A stretch of 64,000 nt of DNA from Streptomyces sp. SJL17-4 (lineage in GTDB: Bacteria > Actinomycetota > Actinomycetes > Streptomycetales > Streptomycetaceae). Positions 17,682 to 27,658 of the stretch are shown piece after piece; position 1 is the stretch's first letter; each line of letters opens with the position of its first letter. The position numbers and the translations under genes are program-made. The notes below the pieces were generated by a model, which searched no databases, was not told the DNA's origin, and saw only the letters and a list, made by a program, of their open reading frames with translations. The DNA lies in the NCBI RefSeq assembly GCF_036826855.1, contig NZ_CP104578.1:620001-684000 (forward strand). The letters run 5' to 3'.

Positions 17682-18328
17682 TCAGCCGTCGCGGGTCTCG
17701 GCGATGCGCGGGCGGCGGACCGCGTCGAGCTCCGGGTCGGCGAGCAGTCCCTCGATCAGGGCGGAGGTCCCGAAGACCTCCGTCGCACTCAGGTCCACGT
17801 CGCTGAGGACGAGCCAACTCCCGTCGGCCGCCCACCAGGTGGCGGGGAACCGGAAGTCGGGCATGGCGTCGTGGTGGGCGAGCGCGTCACCGAGCCGGCC
17901 GCGCCGGGCGGCCACTTCCTCACCCGGACGGTTCATCACGGGGGGCTGCGCGGCGCCGCAGGGAGTGTCGGGGCCCAGGGGCCCGCTCCTGGCCAGATGT
18001 CCGACGAGCCGGGCGAGGGTGGCGCGGTCCAGCTCCGCCGGATCGGGCCCGTCGAGGTCGTCCGCGCCCGCCACGCCCTCGAAGACCAGGTACGACAGGG
18101 TCCCCGGCCAGTCGGCGAGCCGTCGGCCCTCCCGCGACAGGACCTGGTCCCAGCGGAGCCGTACACCGTCGTCGTGCACGGGGTGGAGGATCCAGCAGTG
18201 GTCCTGGTATCCCGACCGCGGCTCGTAGCCGCAGTCGGCGGCGGCGAGGGCGGCGCGCAGACCGTCCAGGGGGTCGTCCTCGGTGACCGGGGTCCATGGG
18301 GACTCCGGGGTCCACCGGGGTTCCGGGG

Positions 18329-18332
<4 letters not shown>
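17682..18332 (-). CDS. Uncharacterised 216-aa protein, last gene of nik-type operon
   Basis: The GTG start overlaps the stop of the preceding ATPase gene (GTGA), so it is translationally coupled to the transporter. The protein is acidic and Trp-rich (CGYEPRSGYQDHCWILHP, FRFPATWWAADGSWLVLSD) with no signal peptide or membrane segment. No family recognised. Its place at the end of the operon suggests a role tied to the transported metal or ligand, but nothing in the sequence proves this. Confidence 0.7.
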
Positions 18333-18992
<660 letters not shown>

Positions 18993-19000
<8 letters not shown>

Positions 19001-20006
19001 GGGGGTGCTCCGGGTGGTGGCAGGCCAGGCCGGCGGTGAACGCGGGGCGGTCGGCGCAGAGTTCGGTGGCGAGCGGGCAGCGTGGGGCGAACGCGCAGCC
19101 CTCCGGCAGCGCGGAGAGCTCCGGCGGCATGCCGGGGATCGGGGTGAACGCCCGGTCGGGCAGCGCGTCGAGCAGACCTCGGGCGTACGGGTGGCGGGGG
19201 CCGGCGGGGCCGAAGAAGCGGTGGGCGGGGGCGATCTCGACGATGCGGCCCGCGTACATGACGGCGACCCGGTCGGCGATGCGTGCGGCGGCGGCCAGGT
19301 CGTGGGTGATGAGGAGCAGGGCGCGGCCGTCGTCGGCATGGCGGCGCAGTTCGTCCACGGTGCGGTCGACGAGGTCGCGGTCGAGGCCCGTGGTCGGCTC
19401 GTCGGCGAGCAGCAACCGCGCGTCGCCGATGAGAGCGAGGGCGGTGGCGGCGCGCTGGGCGAGCCCGCCGGACAGCTCGTGCGGATACCGGTCGAGGTGC
19501 CCGGCCGGGAAGGCGGCCCGCTCCGCGGCGTCCTCGGCGGCCTTCCGGCGGGCCCGGCGGGAGGTTCCGGTGAGTGCGCGGACGGTCTCCTCCAGCTGGG
19601 ACCGTACGGTGCGGACGGGGGTGAGGTGGGCGGCGGGGCTCTGCGGTACGAGCCCGACGCGGCGGCCCCGTACGGTGCGGGCGAGGGTCTTCTCGCCGAC
19701 CGCGAGCAGGTCGGTCGCGTCGGCGCCCTCGGGGCCCGCGAGCAGGGCCGTACCGGACGTCTCGGCGTTGGCGGGGAGCAGCCCGAGGAGGGCGGAGGCC
19801 AGCACGGACTTGCCGCAGCCGCTCTCGCCGACGAGGGCGAGGCACTCCCCCGCGCCGAGGTCGAAGTCGGCGTCGCTGACGGCCTCGACGGTCCGGCCGC
19901 CGCGCAGCCGGAAGCGGACGCTCAGGTCGCGGACGCTGAGGACCGCGCCCTCCGCCCGTTCGGCGGAGACGGCTTCGAGGGCGCGGAGCACGTTCTCGGC
20001 GGTCAC
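18993..20006 (-). CDS. nikD: ABC transporter ATP-binding protein (NikD/DppD type)
   Basis: A 337-aa ATPase: Walker A GESGCGKS, signature LSGGLAQRA, Walker B LLLADEPTTGLD, switch HD in ITHD. The C-terminal part has the Cys-containing OppD/DppD extension (GCAFAPRCPLATELC). The GTG start overlaps the permease stop by four bases (GTGA), so expression is coupled. Confidence 0.9.
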
Positions 20007-20839
20007 AGCATCAGCTCCGATCGGCGGCGCGGGTTGAGGCGGTCGCGCCAGACGCCCGCGAGGCCGGCGATGGCGAGCGTCGGGACGATGAGCAGCACGC
20101 CGGGGAAGAGGGTCGGCCAGCCGTATCCGGCGAGGAGCGAGGAGCGCGCGTTCTGGACGAGGTTGCCGAGGCTCGCCTGGTGGCTGGGGAGGCCGAGGCC
20201 GAGGAAGGACAGCGCCGACTCGTGCCACATGGCGTGCGGGACCATCAGGACGGCCGCGAGTCCCGCCTGCGGCAGGACGGCGGGCAGCAGGTGGCGGACG
20301 GTGACGCGCCACCGTGTGGCGCCGCCGGAGATCGCGGCCTCGACGAAGGGCCGGGTGCGCAGGGAGAGGACCTCGGAGCGCACGATCCGGGCGGTGGACA
20401 GCCAGTGGGTGACGGCCACGGAGGCGATCACCGGCCAGACGCCGGGCCGGAAGAGGGCGACCACGAAGATGCCGAGCAGCAGGTGCGGCACGGAGGAGAA
20501 GGCGTCGACGAGCCGCATGAGGGTGCGGTCGGTCCAGCCGCCGAGCGCCCCGGCGGCCGCGCCGACGGCGGTGCCGACGACGGTGGCCACGAGCGCGGCG
20601 ACCAGGCCGACGAGCAGCGAGACCCGCAGTCCGTAGACGCAGCGCAGCAGCAGGTCACGGCCGAGGTCGTCGGTGCCGAAGGGGTGGTCCCAGGACGGCG
20701 GGAGGAGTTTCCGCGAGAGGTCGACGGCCTGTTCGTCGAGCTGGACGAGCGGCGGGACGACCAGGACCGCGAGGAGGACGACGCCGACGACGAGGGCGGA
20801 GCTCCAGAGCCGCAGGCGGTGGGTGCGCGGGTCAGCCAT
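20003..20839 (-). CDS. nikC: ABC transporter permease (NikC/DppC type)
   Basis: A 278-aa inner-membrane permease with an N-terminal helix, the family-typical DHPFGTDDLGRDLLLR segment, and the EAA loop EAAISGGATRWRVTVRHLLP. It overlaps the upstream permease gene by 8 bp and belongs to the same operon. Confidence 0.9.
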   Translation of the reverse strand: MADPRTHRLRLWSSALVVGVVLLAVLVVPPLVQLDEQAVDLSRKLLPPSWDHPFGTDDLGRDLLLRCVYGLRVSLLVGLVAALVATVVGTAVGAAAGALGGWTDRTLMRLVDAFSSVPHLLLGIFVVALFRPGVWPVIASVAVTHWLSTARIVRSEVLSLRTRPFVEAAISGGATRWRVTVRHLLPAVLPQAGLAAVLMVPHAMWHESALSFLGLGLPSHQASLGNLVQNARSSLLAGYGWPTLFPGVLLIVPTLAIAGLAGVWRDRLNPRRRSELML

Positions 20840-21797
20840 CGAAGCCCACCCTCGGGTCGGCGAGTCCGTACAGGAGGTCGGAGAGGAGGTTGCCGAGGAG
20901 TACGGCGGCGGTGGCGAGGACCGTGAGCGCGGCGAGCAGCGGGAAGTCCACGGAGGTCGCGGCCTGGACGGTGGCGGCGGCGATGCCGGGCCAGCTGAAC
21001 ACGGTCTCCACGAGCAGGGCGCCGGTGATCAGCTCGGGCACGCGGGAGCCGATGAGGGTGAGCATGGGCAGCATCCCGGAGCGCAGGGCATGGCCGGTGA
21101 GGACGGTGGGTTCGCGCAGGCCGCGGGCGCGGGCGCCGCGTACGGGGTCCTCGTCGAGGGCGTCGCCGACGCCCTGGCGGACGTAGAGGAAGAACCACGG
21201 CAGCTGGGAGATGCCGAGGACGAGCGCAGGCAGGACGAGGTGGCGGGCGACCTGGTCGAAGGTGACGGTGTCGCTGGCGGTGTCGGTGAGCCCGCCGGCG
21301 GGCAGCGCGCCGAGCTTCAGCGCGAAGAACCAGATGGCGAGGAGGCCGAGCCAGAAGGCGGGGGCGGCTTCCAGGGTGTACGCGACGGAGCTGACGGCCC
21401 GGTCGATCAGGCCGCCGCGGCGGCGCCCGGCGAGGACACCGAGGAGGGTGCCGAGGGCGATGGCCATGAGGAACGCGGTGACGGCGAGGAGGACGGACCA
21501 GCCGAGGCGTTCCCCGATGACCTCGGCCACGGGCCGGCGCATGACGGCGGAGTCGCCGAGGTCGCCGGTGAGGGCGGAGGTGAGCCACTCCCACCAGCGG
21601 GTGAGGAGGGGCCGGTCGACGCCGAGGTTGGCGCGGAGCTGGTCGAGGTTCTCCTGCGAGGCGGTGAGTCCCGCGGTGCCGGCGTAGGCCTTGACGGGGT
21701 CGAACGGGGAGGCTTCGGCGACGGCGAACACCGCGAGGGTGACGGCGAGGAGGACGGGGACGGCGGCCAGGGCGCGCCGTCCCGTCATCCGTGCCAT
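20832..21797 (-). CDS. nikB: ABC transporter permease (NikB/DppB type)
   Basis: A 321-aa permease with the N-terminal helix MTGRRALAAVPVLLAVTLAVF, NLGVDRPLLTRW, and the EAA region RGARARGLREPTVLTGHALR. ATG chosen because GGGGGG lies three bases upstream; a GTG overlapping the preceding stop eleven codons earlier is an alternative that fits the operon's overlap pattern. Confidence 0.9.
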   Translation of the reverse strand: MARMTGRRALAAVPVLLAVTLAVFAVAEASPFDPVKAYAGTAGLTASQENLDQLRANLGVDRPLLTRWWEWLTSALTGDLGDSAVMRRPVAEVIGERLGWSVLLAVTAFLMAIALGTLLGVLAGRRRGGLIDRAVSSVAYTLEAAPAFWLGLLAIWFFALKLGALPAGGLTDTASDTVTFDQVARHLVLPALVLGISQLPWFFLYVRQGVGDALDEDPVRGARARGLREPTVLTGHALRSGMLPMLTLIGSRVPELITGALLVETVFSWPGIAAATVQAATSVDFPLLAALTVLATAAVLLGNLLSDLLYGLADPRVGFDG

Positions 21798-21820
21798 GGC
21801 CCCCCAGGGGAGGCTGTGGC

Positions 21821-23437
21821 TCACTTCTTCGTCGCTCCGGTGCTCTTCGGCTTCCACGTCTCGACGTTCCACCAGGGGCCGGAGGCGAGACCGTGGTCGT
21901 GCGGCTCGGTCTGGGTGCTCGGACCGTCCCATGCGTCGTTGACGACGTAGAGGTGGTCGATGTGGGTGAGGAAGGTGTAGCCGGGGTTCTTCACCAGTTC
22001 GCGCTGGACGGTGTCGTACGCGGCGCGGCGCTTGGTGAGGTCGTTCGTGCGGCGGCCGTCCTGGAGGGCGCGGTCGACGGCCTTGTTGTCGTACCAGGCC
22101 ATGTTGTTGAAGCCGTCGCCGGCGAGGCTCGACGTCAGGAGCAGGTACTGGTCGAAGTCGGGGTCGCCGGGCGCGCCGCCGCCGGCGAGGACGGCGTCGG
22201 TCTTCATCCGGGGCTCGATGACCTCCCAGGTGCCGGCCTGGGCGGTGATGTCGATGCCGGCCTTCTTGGCGTCGGAGACATACGCGAGGGCGTGGTCCTG
22301 GCGGAGCTTGTCGCCGGAGAGGTACCAGAGCGGGAAGGCGGCGCGGACGCCGTTCTTGACGCGGATGCCGTCGGGGCCGGGCTTCCAGCCTGCCTCGTCG
22401 AGGATCTTCTGCGCGCCGGCGAGGTCGTGGCGGCGCTCGGTGCCCTTCGCGAACCAGGGGCTGTCGGTGGGGACGGGCCCGTAGGCGGGCTTTCCGGCGC
22501 CTTCGAGGATCTTGTCGACCATGGCCTGCCGGTCGACGGCGATGTCGAGGGCGCGGCGGACGGCGGTGTCGCCGGAGACCTTGTGGTGGGTGGGGAGCGT
22601 GACCGTGCGGTAGTCGTAGGTCTTCGCCCGCCAGGTCTTCTTCGCCTTGTCGCCCTTGAATCCGGCGGCGAGGTTGGGCGGCAGGACGGCGCCGTCGAGG
22701 TCGCCGGCGCGGAGCCGGGTGGCGCGGACGTCGTCGTCCTTGATGATCGCCATGGTGAACTTCTTCACCGCGGGCGCGCCGTTCCAGTAGGTCGGGTTGG
22801 CCTTGAAGCTGAGCTTCTCGCCCTTGGACCAGCCGGTGAGGACGTAGGGGCCGGTGCCTATCGGCTCGGTGGTGAAGGCGCCGGTGTTGACGTCCTGCTT
22901 CGCCACGACGTGCTCGGGGGCGATGGCGTGGACGGTGCGCTCGGCGAAGGGCGCGTAGGGGTACTTGAGGTGGAAGACGACGGTGTCGTCGCCGACCGCC
23001 TCGACGCTCTTGAGGGCGTCGAGTTCGGTGCGCGAGGCGTTGTTCGTCTTCGGGTCGAGGATCGTCCGGTAGGTGAAGACGACGTCCTTGGCCGTGAACG
23101 GGGCGCCGTCGCTGAAGGTGACCCCGTCGCGGAGGGTGTACGTGTAGGTGAGTCCGCCGTCGCCGATGTGCGGCAGCTCGGTGGCGAGCGCCGGCCGCAG
23201 CTTCATGTCGGCGTCGAAGGCGAGGAGCCCGTCGAAGATCTTGGAGTTGCCGTCCTTGCCGTAGCCGAGGAGGGGGCTGAGGGTCTCGGGCTCGTAGGCG
23301 ATGCCGACGACCGCGGAATCCTTGGGTCCGCCGGAGGCCCCGGCGGTGGAGCCGGGGTTCGAGCAGGCCGCCGCGGTGAGGGCCACGGCCCCCGCGAGCG
23401 TCGCGGCGGCCGTGCCGCGGAGGAATCGGGCGGTCAT
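21821..23437 (-). CDS. nikA: Nickel/peptide-type ABC substrate-binding lipoprotein
   Basis: A 538-aa family 5 solute-binding protein (NikA/DppA type) with a lipoprotein signal ending LTAAAC. Typical motifs are PETLSPLLGYG, FSDGAPFTAKDVVFTYR and PIGTGPYVLTGW. The family binds peptides, heme or nickel complexes. Here a Nur box just upstream argues for nickel, as in the Nur-controlled nikABCDE genes of S. coelicolor. First gene of the five-gene transporter operon; a GTG three codons upstream is a possible alternative start. Confidence 0.85.
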   Translation of the reverse strand: MTARFLRGTAAATLAGAVALTAAACSNPGSTAGASGGPKDSAVVGIAYEPETLSPLLGYGKDGNSKIFDGLLAFDADMKLRPALATELPHIGDGGLTYTYTLRDGVTFSDGAPFTAKDVVFTYRTILDPKTNNASRTELDALKSVEAVGDDTVVFHLKYPYAPFAERTVHAIAPEHVVAKQDVNTGAFTTEPIGTGPYVLTGWSKGEKLSFKANPTYWNGAPAVKKFTMAIIKDDDVRATRLRAGDLDGAVLPPNLAAGFKGDKAKKTWRAKTYDYRTVTLPTHHKVSGDTAVRRALDIAVDRQAMVDKILEGAGKPAYGPVPTDSPWFAKGTERRHDLAGAQKILDEAGWKPGPDGIRVKNGVRAAFPLWYLSGDKLRQDHALAYVSDAKKAGIDITAQAGTWEVIEPRMKTDAVLAGGGAPGDPDFDQYLLLTSSLAGDGFNNMAWYDNKAVDRALQDGRRTNDLTKRRAAYDTVQRELVKNPGYTFLTHIDHLYVVNDAWDGPSTQTEPHDHGLASGPWWNVETWKPKSTGATKK

Positions 23438-23469
23438 CGTGTCCACACCCCTTTGGAGATCAACTGTTA

Positions 23470-23486
23470 TTGCGAACAGCTTGCAA
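23470..23486. promoter_or_regulatory. Candidate Nur box (nickel-dependent Fur-family repressor)
   Basis: TTGCGA-ACAGC-TTGCAA matches the published Streptomyces Nur box tTGCaa-N5-ttGCAA at 11 of 12 positions. It sits 33-49 bp before the nikA-type start in an AT-rich pocket. Nur with nickel would repress the operon when nickel is plentiful. Confidence 0.65.
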
Positions 23487-23548
23487 TTAAACAGTATGTA
23501 AAGGGGTGAGGCTGCAGTGGGCCCCTTACTACGTGAGGAGGTCCGCCC

Positions 23549-25474
23549 CTACCGCGTCATGGCGGTCCACGCCGCCGCGGCCACCACCCGCGCGATGTCG
23601 CGCGCGTAGCCGGGATTGACCGTCCGGTCGGCGGGCAGGTGGTAGTTCGGATTGGGCTCCGGGATCGTTCCGGGGCCGGGGCCCGCGAAGAAGTCCTCCG
23701 ACGCGAGGCAGGCGGCATATCCCTGGACGTGGAAGCTGTAGTGGTCGCTCCGCTCCTGGGCGGGGTCCGCCCCGCCACCCGGCCCGGGGTAGATCTGCGC
23801 GGGCGGCAGGCTCGGCGAGATCTGCGCGGCCATGGCCGCCATCAGGTCGGCGATGCGGAGCGAGCGCGTCTGCACGTCGTCGGAGAGCGTGAAACCGGCG
23901 TGCAGCTCGAAGGTGGCCGGCGGCGCGACATCGTGGCCGATCATGTCCATCTGCAGCACCGCCACGATGTCGGTGTCGAGCAGTGCCTGGTCCCGGGCGT
24001 ACGCGATGCTCCCCACCCGGCCGTGCTCCTCGGCGTTGAAGAGCACGAAGCGGACCTCGCGCCGACGAGGCGGCTCGGTCTCGTCCACGAGGCCGAGTAT
24101 CGCCGTAAGGCCGGCGAGGACTCCGGCGACGCCGCTGGCATCGTCGTCCGCCCCCGGGGCCGGGTCGACGGAGGCGCGGTAGCCGGGCTGCCGCGCGGCG
24201 GTCGAGTCCAGGTGCGCGGTCACCAGGACGACGCCGTCGGCATCGGCACCCGTGCCCGCGAGGACCGCCTCGACGTTCTCGTACGCACGCCCCTCGTGGA
24301 TGAACGGGTGCGTCCGGACAGCGAGTCGGCCCGCTGCCTCCGCCGTGATGTCGTCGACCAGGGCACGCACCGCGACGACGTTGTCCGGGTGGTGGATGTG
24401 CCGACTGCGGATCATGGTGTCCCCCGCGACCGGCTCCACGCCGGAGTGGCGCGCCACTTCGCGTTCGATGCGCGCGGTCGTGACGTGACGCTCGATCAAT
24501 TCCCTTTCGGCGGTGGTCAACGAGGGGGCCGCGAAGGCGGGGAAAGCGGAGGAAAGGCCCTCCCCACGGGCACGCGCGTCGAGCAGCGAAGGCGCGGGAA
24601 CGAGCTTGGAGTTGTGGCCGTGCCGCGCGTCCCGGAAGTGGTATCGCTCCACCGAACCGCCGCCGGGGATCGCGATCACCAGCCCCTCGATCGTGGAACT
24701 GAGCACGCGCCGCGCCGCCGAGGCGCCGCCGAAGCGGTCGGCGGAGTTCCCGGCGCCCGAACCGAATCCGGCGGCGCTCCGGCGGTCGTCACGCAGCAGG
24801 TAGAGATCGGTCGTCAGCGGTTCGTCGTCCCGGCCGAGGCGGTCGACGAAGAAGCCGAGATCGTCCAGTCGCAGAGCCGTCGAAACATCCGCGACGGCGT
24901 ACACCTCGACCTCGTACGCATCTCCGCCCGCCGCGGCGATGTGCAGCGGAACCACGGGCTGCGACCGCAGCGCCGCCCGCCAGTCCCCGTCCTTCGCTCC
25001 CGCGGGCACGCGGATACGCAGATAGCGCAGCGGAGCACCGCCGTCGAGCACGGTGAGCGCGAGGCTCGGATGGGGCGCGACCAGGAAGTCGGCGCGGAGG
25101 GCGAAGGCCCGCTCGGCGGCGTCCTCTCCGACGAACAGCAGTCGTGGCCTCTCGCCGGCCGTGCCCGCTCCGGCCGCGACCGCCGCCTGCTCGAAGAGCA
25201 GAGTCGAGTCCTTCTTCCCGTACAGGATCAACTCGGGCTCGAAAGAGGGCAGTAGACCGGCACGATCGAGCGCCGCGCTGACGGCGGCCTCGGGAACGGT
25301 GCCTCGATCGGAGAGGATTCCCAGGCGTACGTCCCTGGCGCGGAGATCCGCCAGCACGCCGGGTACGTACGGGTAGACGAGGAGATCCACGTTCTCCCGG
25401 CCGTTCGACGACACGCGGACGGATCCGACCGTGCCGCCTATGTCGAGGAAGGCGACGGTTTCGATGTCAGGCAT
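23549..25474 (-). CDS. HAD-like domain fused to M28 zinc peptidase
   Basis: A 641-aa protein. The N-terminus (about 1-130) is HAD-like: FLDIGGTVG in place of motif I, GILSDRGT and LLFVGEDAAE. A middle region of about 250 residues has no recognised family. The C-terminus (about 380-641) is an M28 aminopeptidase domain with all metal-ligand motifs: VTAHLDST, DDDASG, NAEEHG, DMIGHD and a late RSDHYSFHVQG. No signal peptide, so probably cytosolic or exported non-classically. ATG follows AGGAGAG. It is divergent from the Hint-zincin gene, which suggests a joint proteolytic system. Confidence 0.8.
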   Translation of the reverse strand: MPDIETVAFLDIGGTVGSVRVSSNGRENVDLLVYPYVPGVLADLRARDVRLGILSDRGTVPEAAVSAALDRAGLLPSFEPELILYGKKDSTLLFEQAAVAAGAGTAGERPRLLFVGEDAAERAFALRADFLVAPHPSLALTVLDGGAPLRYLRIRVPAGAKDGDWRAALRSQPVVPLHIAAAGGDAYEVEVYAVADVSTALRLDDLGFFVDRLGRDDEPLTTDLYLLRDDRRSAAGFGSGAGNSADRFGGASAARRVLSSTIEGLVIAIPGGGSVERYHFRDARHGHNSKLVPAPSLLDARARGEGLSSAFPAFAAPSLTTAERELIERHVTTARIEREVARHSGVEPVAGDTMIRSRHIHHPDNVVAVRALVDDITAEAAGRLAVRTHPFIHEGRAYENVEAVLAGTGADADGVVLVTAHLDSTAARQPGYRASVDPAPGADDDASGVAGVLAGLTAILGLVDETEPPRRREVRFVLFNAEEHGRVGSIAYARDQALLDTDIVAVLQMDMIGHDVAPPATFELHAGFTLSDDVQTRSLRIADLMAAMAAQISPSLPPAQIYPGPGGGADPAQERSDHYSFHVQGYAACLASEDFFAGPGPGTIPEPNPNYHLPADRTVNPGYARDIARVVAAAAWTAMTR

Positions 25475-25550
25475 GGATACAACTCTCCTGACTCCCCGTC
25501 TTCCACGATGGCCCTTCGATTCCACGGGCGCAACCGCACATCTCCCCAGG

Positions 25551-25560
25551 AATACGTATT
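25551..25560. promoter_or_regulatory. AT-rich palindrome in divergent HAD-M28 / Hint promoter region
   Basis: AATACGTATT is a perfect 10-bp palindrome in the 199-bp gap between the divergent genes, unusual in this GC-rich DNA. It may be an operator or part of a promoter. Confidence 0.3.
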
Positions 25561-25673
25561 TGAAGATCTCTGAGCCAATTGATGGAACTTCAGGAACTCG
25601 GTATCGACGGGGCGAGAGAAGGCGGGCAGCATATTCGGAAAGAACTGCCGAATAGACGAAAGGATGGCCGTTC

Positions 25674-27071
25674 GTGCCGCTTCCCCAATGCACCCCTGCG
25701 CACTGCCATACCCTTGACCCGGAGATTGCGGAAGTTTGTCGAGACATCGCCTGGCCGGCTGGATACCCCATTCCCACCAAGGGCCCTGACGGGAAGATCT
25801 GTACGTGCAGCTGTTCGTGTCTGGCGTTCGGGACGATGGTGGAGGGCAGTAACGCGTTCAAGGCGATCGAGACGTTCGTCGTCGGGGACGAGATCATGGC
25901 CACGGGTGTGGACCTGGACTGGTCCCCGCGACCGGTCGTGTTCTCCGCGGGCACCACGGGTGCCTCACGGCAGAAGAACACGGTCCTGGTCCGGTACCAG
26001 AACACCGCGATCGCGGTGACCCACGACCATCTGTTCCTCCTGGCCGGCGAGGACAAGGAACTCAAGCGCGCGGACCGGCTGACGACCCAGGACCGGCTCG
26101 TCTCGCCCGACGGCCAGGCCGTGGAGATCAAGGGAGTTCACATCGGCGAGTACCTGGCCGGGTTCCACCACGTCGCGGCCACGAACACCGACCCGATCGG
26201 CGAGGGCCTGGAAGGGCACCTGCTCAACACCAACGGGATCGTCTCCGCCGACTACGCCGTCCAGGTCACCGCGCTGAGCCAGAGCGTGGCCGGGTTCCGC
26301 GCGGACCGCAACGAGTCCGCGCCCGTGGTGGGCTCGGACGAATACATCGCGGCCCATGGCCGGGAGTGTCTGCAGACCCCGGAACTCCCCGCGGGTTTCG
26401 ACGGTCAGAGCGCGATCTCGATCGCGAGTGTCAACGCCGCCGACGCGGACCTGGCCAGCGGCACGTTCATCCCCGCCGAGGCCACCCTCGTGCGTGTTCC
26501 CGACGACGCGTGCAGCTTCCTGCCCCCTGACGTCGCCGAGGCGAAGAAGGCCTCCCCGAAGCGGAGTTTCAGCGACGCCACCTCACGCGAACTCGCCGAG
26601 AACCTCATCACCCACCACCGCGCGTTCTACCCCGACGTCACCTACCACCTCGACTGGGCGAGCACCGAGGTCAATGCCTATGCCTGGGTCGAGAACGGTG
26701 TGAGGCACGTCGACCTCAAGGGCGGACTCGTCCGCGACATGGACCTGGAGATCGAGGGCGTTTCCCTCGTCCTCGCTCACGAACTCGCCCACCACTACGG
26801 CGGCCCGCCCGTCGGCGGCAGCGGACTGTCCTGCGAGGGACAGGCCGACTACCGCGGTGTCAGCGTCGTCATGCGCAAGGTGTGGTTCCAGGAGCACTAC
26901 TTCCTGATGGCGGACCCCGCCATCGCGCAGATGGCCGCCTTCTTCGGCGTTCCCAACAGCCCCACCGCCCCCGGCGGCAGCGCCGGCTGCGCCCACCCCG
27001 CAGGCGCCTGCCGCATCGCGACCTACCACGCCGCCGTCACCTTCACCGGAAAACCCGCCTGCGCAGGCTAG
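25674..27071 (+). CDS. Hint-domain zincin, copy 1
   Basis: A 465-aa protein. Residues 1-48 are Cys-rich (six or more Cys, ending CTCSCS). A Hint fold begins at Cys49 (CLAFGTMVEG, then FVVGDEIMA, block-B VTHDHLFLL, and EGHLLNTNGIVSADY near 180-196). Residues about 280-465 form a metallopeptidase with HELAHH (His369, Glu370, His373) and EGQAD (Glu388, Asp392), a gluzincin ExxAD pattern. Hint domains self-cleave or splice at the first Cys, so the Cys-rich head may be released. There is no signal peptide. GTG start after GAAAGG. It probably leads an operon with the next two genes. Its partner at 28698-30095 has the same sequence from Cys49 on. Confidence 0.85.
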   Translation: MPLPQCTPAHCHTLDPEIAEVCRDIAWPAGYPIPTKGPDGKICTCSCSCLAFGTMVEGSNAFKAIETFVVGDEIMATGVDLDWSPRPVVFSAGTTGASRQKNTVLVRYQNTAIAVTHDHLFLLAGEDKELKRADRLTTQDRLVSPDGQAVEIKGVHIGEYLAGFHHVAATNTDPIGEGLEGHLLNTNGIVSADYAVQVTALSQSVAGFRADRNESAPVVGSDEYIAAHGRECLQTPELPAGFDGQSAISIASVNAADADLASGTFIPAEATLVRVPDDACSFLPPDVAEAKKASPKRSFSDATSRELAENLITHHRAFYPDVTYHLDWASTEVNAYAWVENGVRHVDLKGGLVRDMDLEIEGVSLVLAHELAHHYGGPPVGGSGLSCEGQADYRGVSVVMRKVWFQEHYFLMADPAIAQMAAFFGVPNSPTAPGGSAGCAHPAGACRIATYHAAVTFTGKPACAG

Positions 27072-27074
27072 CGG
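25818..27074 (+). repeat. 1257-bp inverted repeat, arm A
   Basis: From the TGT codon of Hint Cys49 to 3 bp beyond the stop this arm matches arm B (28695-29951) in reverse complement with no difference found by eye. Translations of all frames agree. Identity begins exactly at the Cys49 codon and stops after TAGCGG. Confidence 0.93.
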
Positions 27075-27151
27075 CAGAGAAGCGGTGAACGAACGTGACC
27101 GAGCATCGATCCGATCCGGGATCGGTACGGACCAAGGAGTCTGGAACGAAG

Positions 27152-27658
27152 ATGGCCACATCGCATGCTTCTCAGGACGCGTCGGCGGCCCCGGAGGAAA
27201 GCCCCGCGAGCATCGCGCGGCAGTTGGGGATCCCGCCCCAGCGGCTGACGGAATCGGTGCTGACACGCATCACGGAGGACCCCTTCTACCTCCACCACCT
27301 CGAAATGTGCCGGACCGACCCCATGATGCTGGACCTCCTGCTGGGTCCTGAGACCGCCGAACCGGCGCCTTCGGCCATCCGCACCGGAGAGCTGCTGTCC
27401 CGCGCGAGCGTCGCCATGGCGCGCTGGGCCGCGTCCGGCTTCGGCCGGGTCTCCGACGAGGTGCACGAGAAGCGGATGGACGCCTGTCGGGGCTGTGAGC
27501 ACCTGTCCCTTCCGTCCACGAGCAAGCTGTACCGCCTGACAGGTACAGCCGCCCGGGAGAAGAGCGTGTGCGGGCTGTGCGGCTGCGACGTGCGCCGCAA
27601 GACGAAGCTGCCCACCGAGAGCTGCCCTGACGGCCGATGGGCAGCGGAGAGTGACTGA
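27152..27658 (+). CDS. Cys-knuckle (zinc-ribbon-like) protein of unknown function
   Basis: A 168-aa soluble protein. The N-terminal half is helical (ESVLTRITEDPFYLHHLEMC). The C-terminal half has C112-x2-C115 and C140-x2-C143-x-C145 with C158 in KTKLPTESCPDGRW, a pattern likely to bind zinc or an Fe-S cluster and met in assorted phage and surface-polysaccharide proteins. ATG at 27152 is preferred (AAGGAG 12 nt upstream); an in-frame GTG at 27095 would add 19 residues. It lies 80 bp after Hint copy 1, inside the inverted repeats. Confidence 0.65.
   Translation: MATSHASQDASAAPEESPASIARQLGIPPQRLTESVLTRITEDPFYLHHLEMCRTDPMMLDLLLGPETAEPAPSAIRTGELLSRASVAMARWAASGFGRVSDEVHEKRMDACRGCEHLSLPSTSKLYRLTGTAAREKSVCGLCGCDVRRKTKLPTESCPDGRWAAESD

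Noticed and set aside
27095..27151. GTG at 27095 as start of the Cys-knuckle gene
   Set aside because: Weaker ribosome site than the ATG at 27152; kept only as an alternative.
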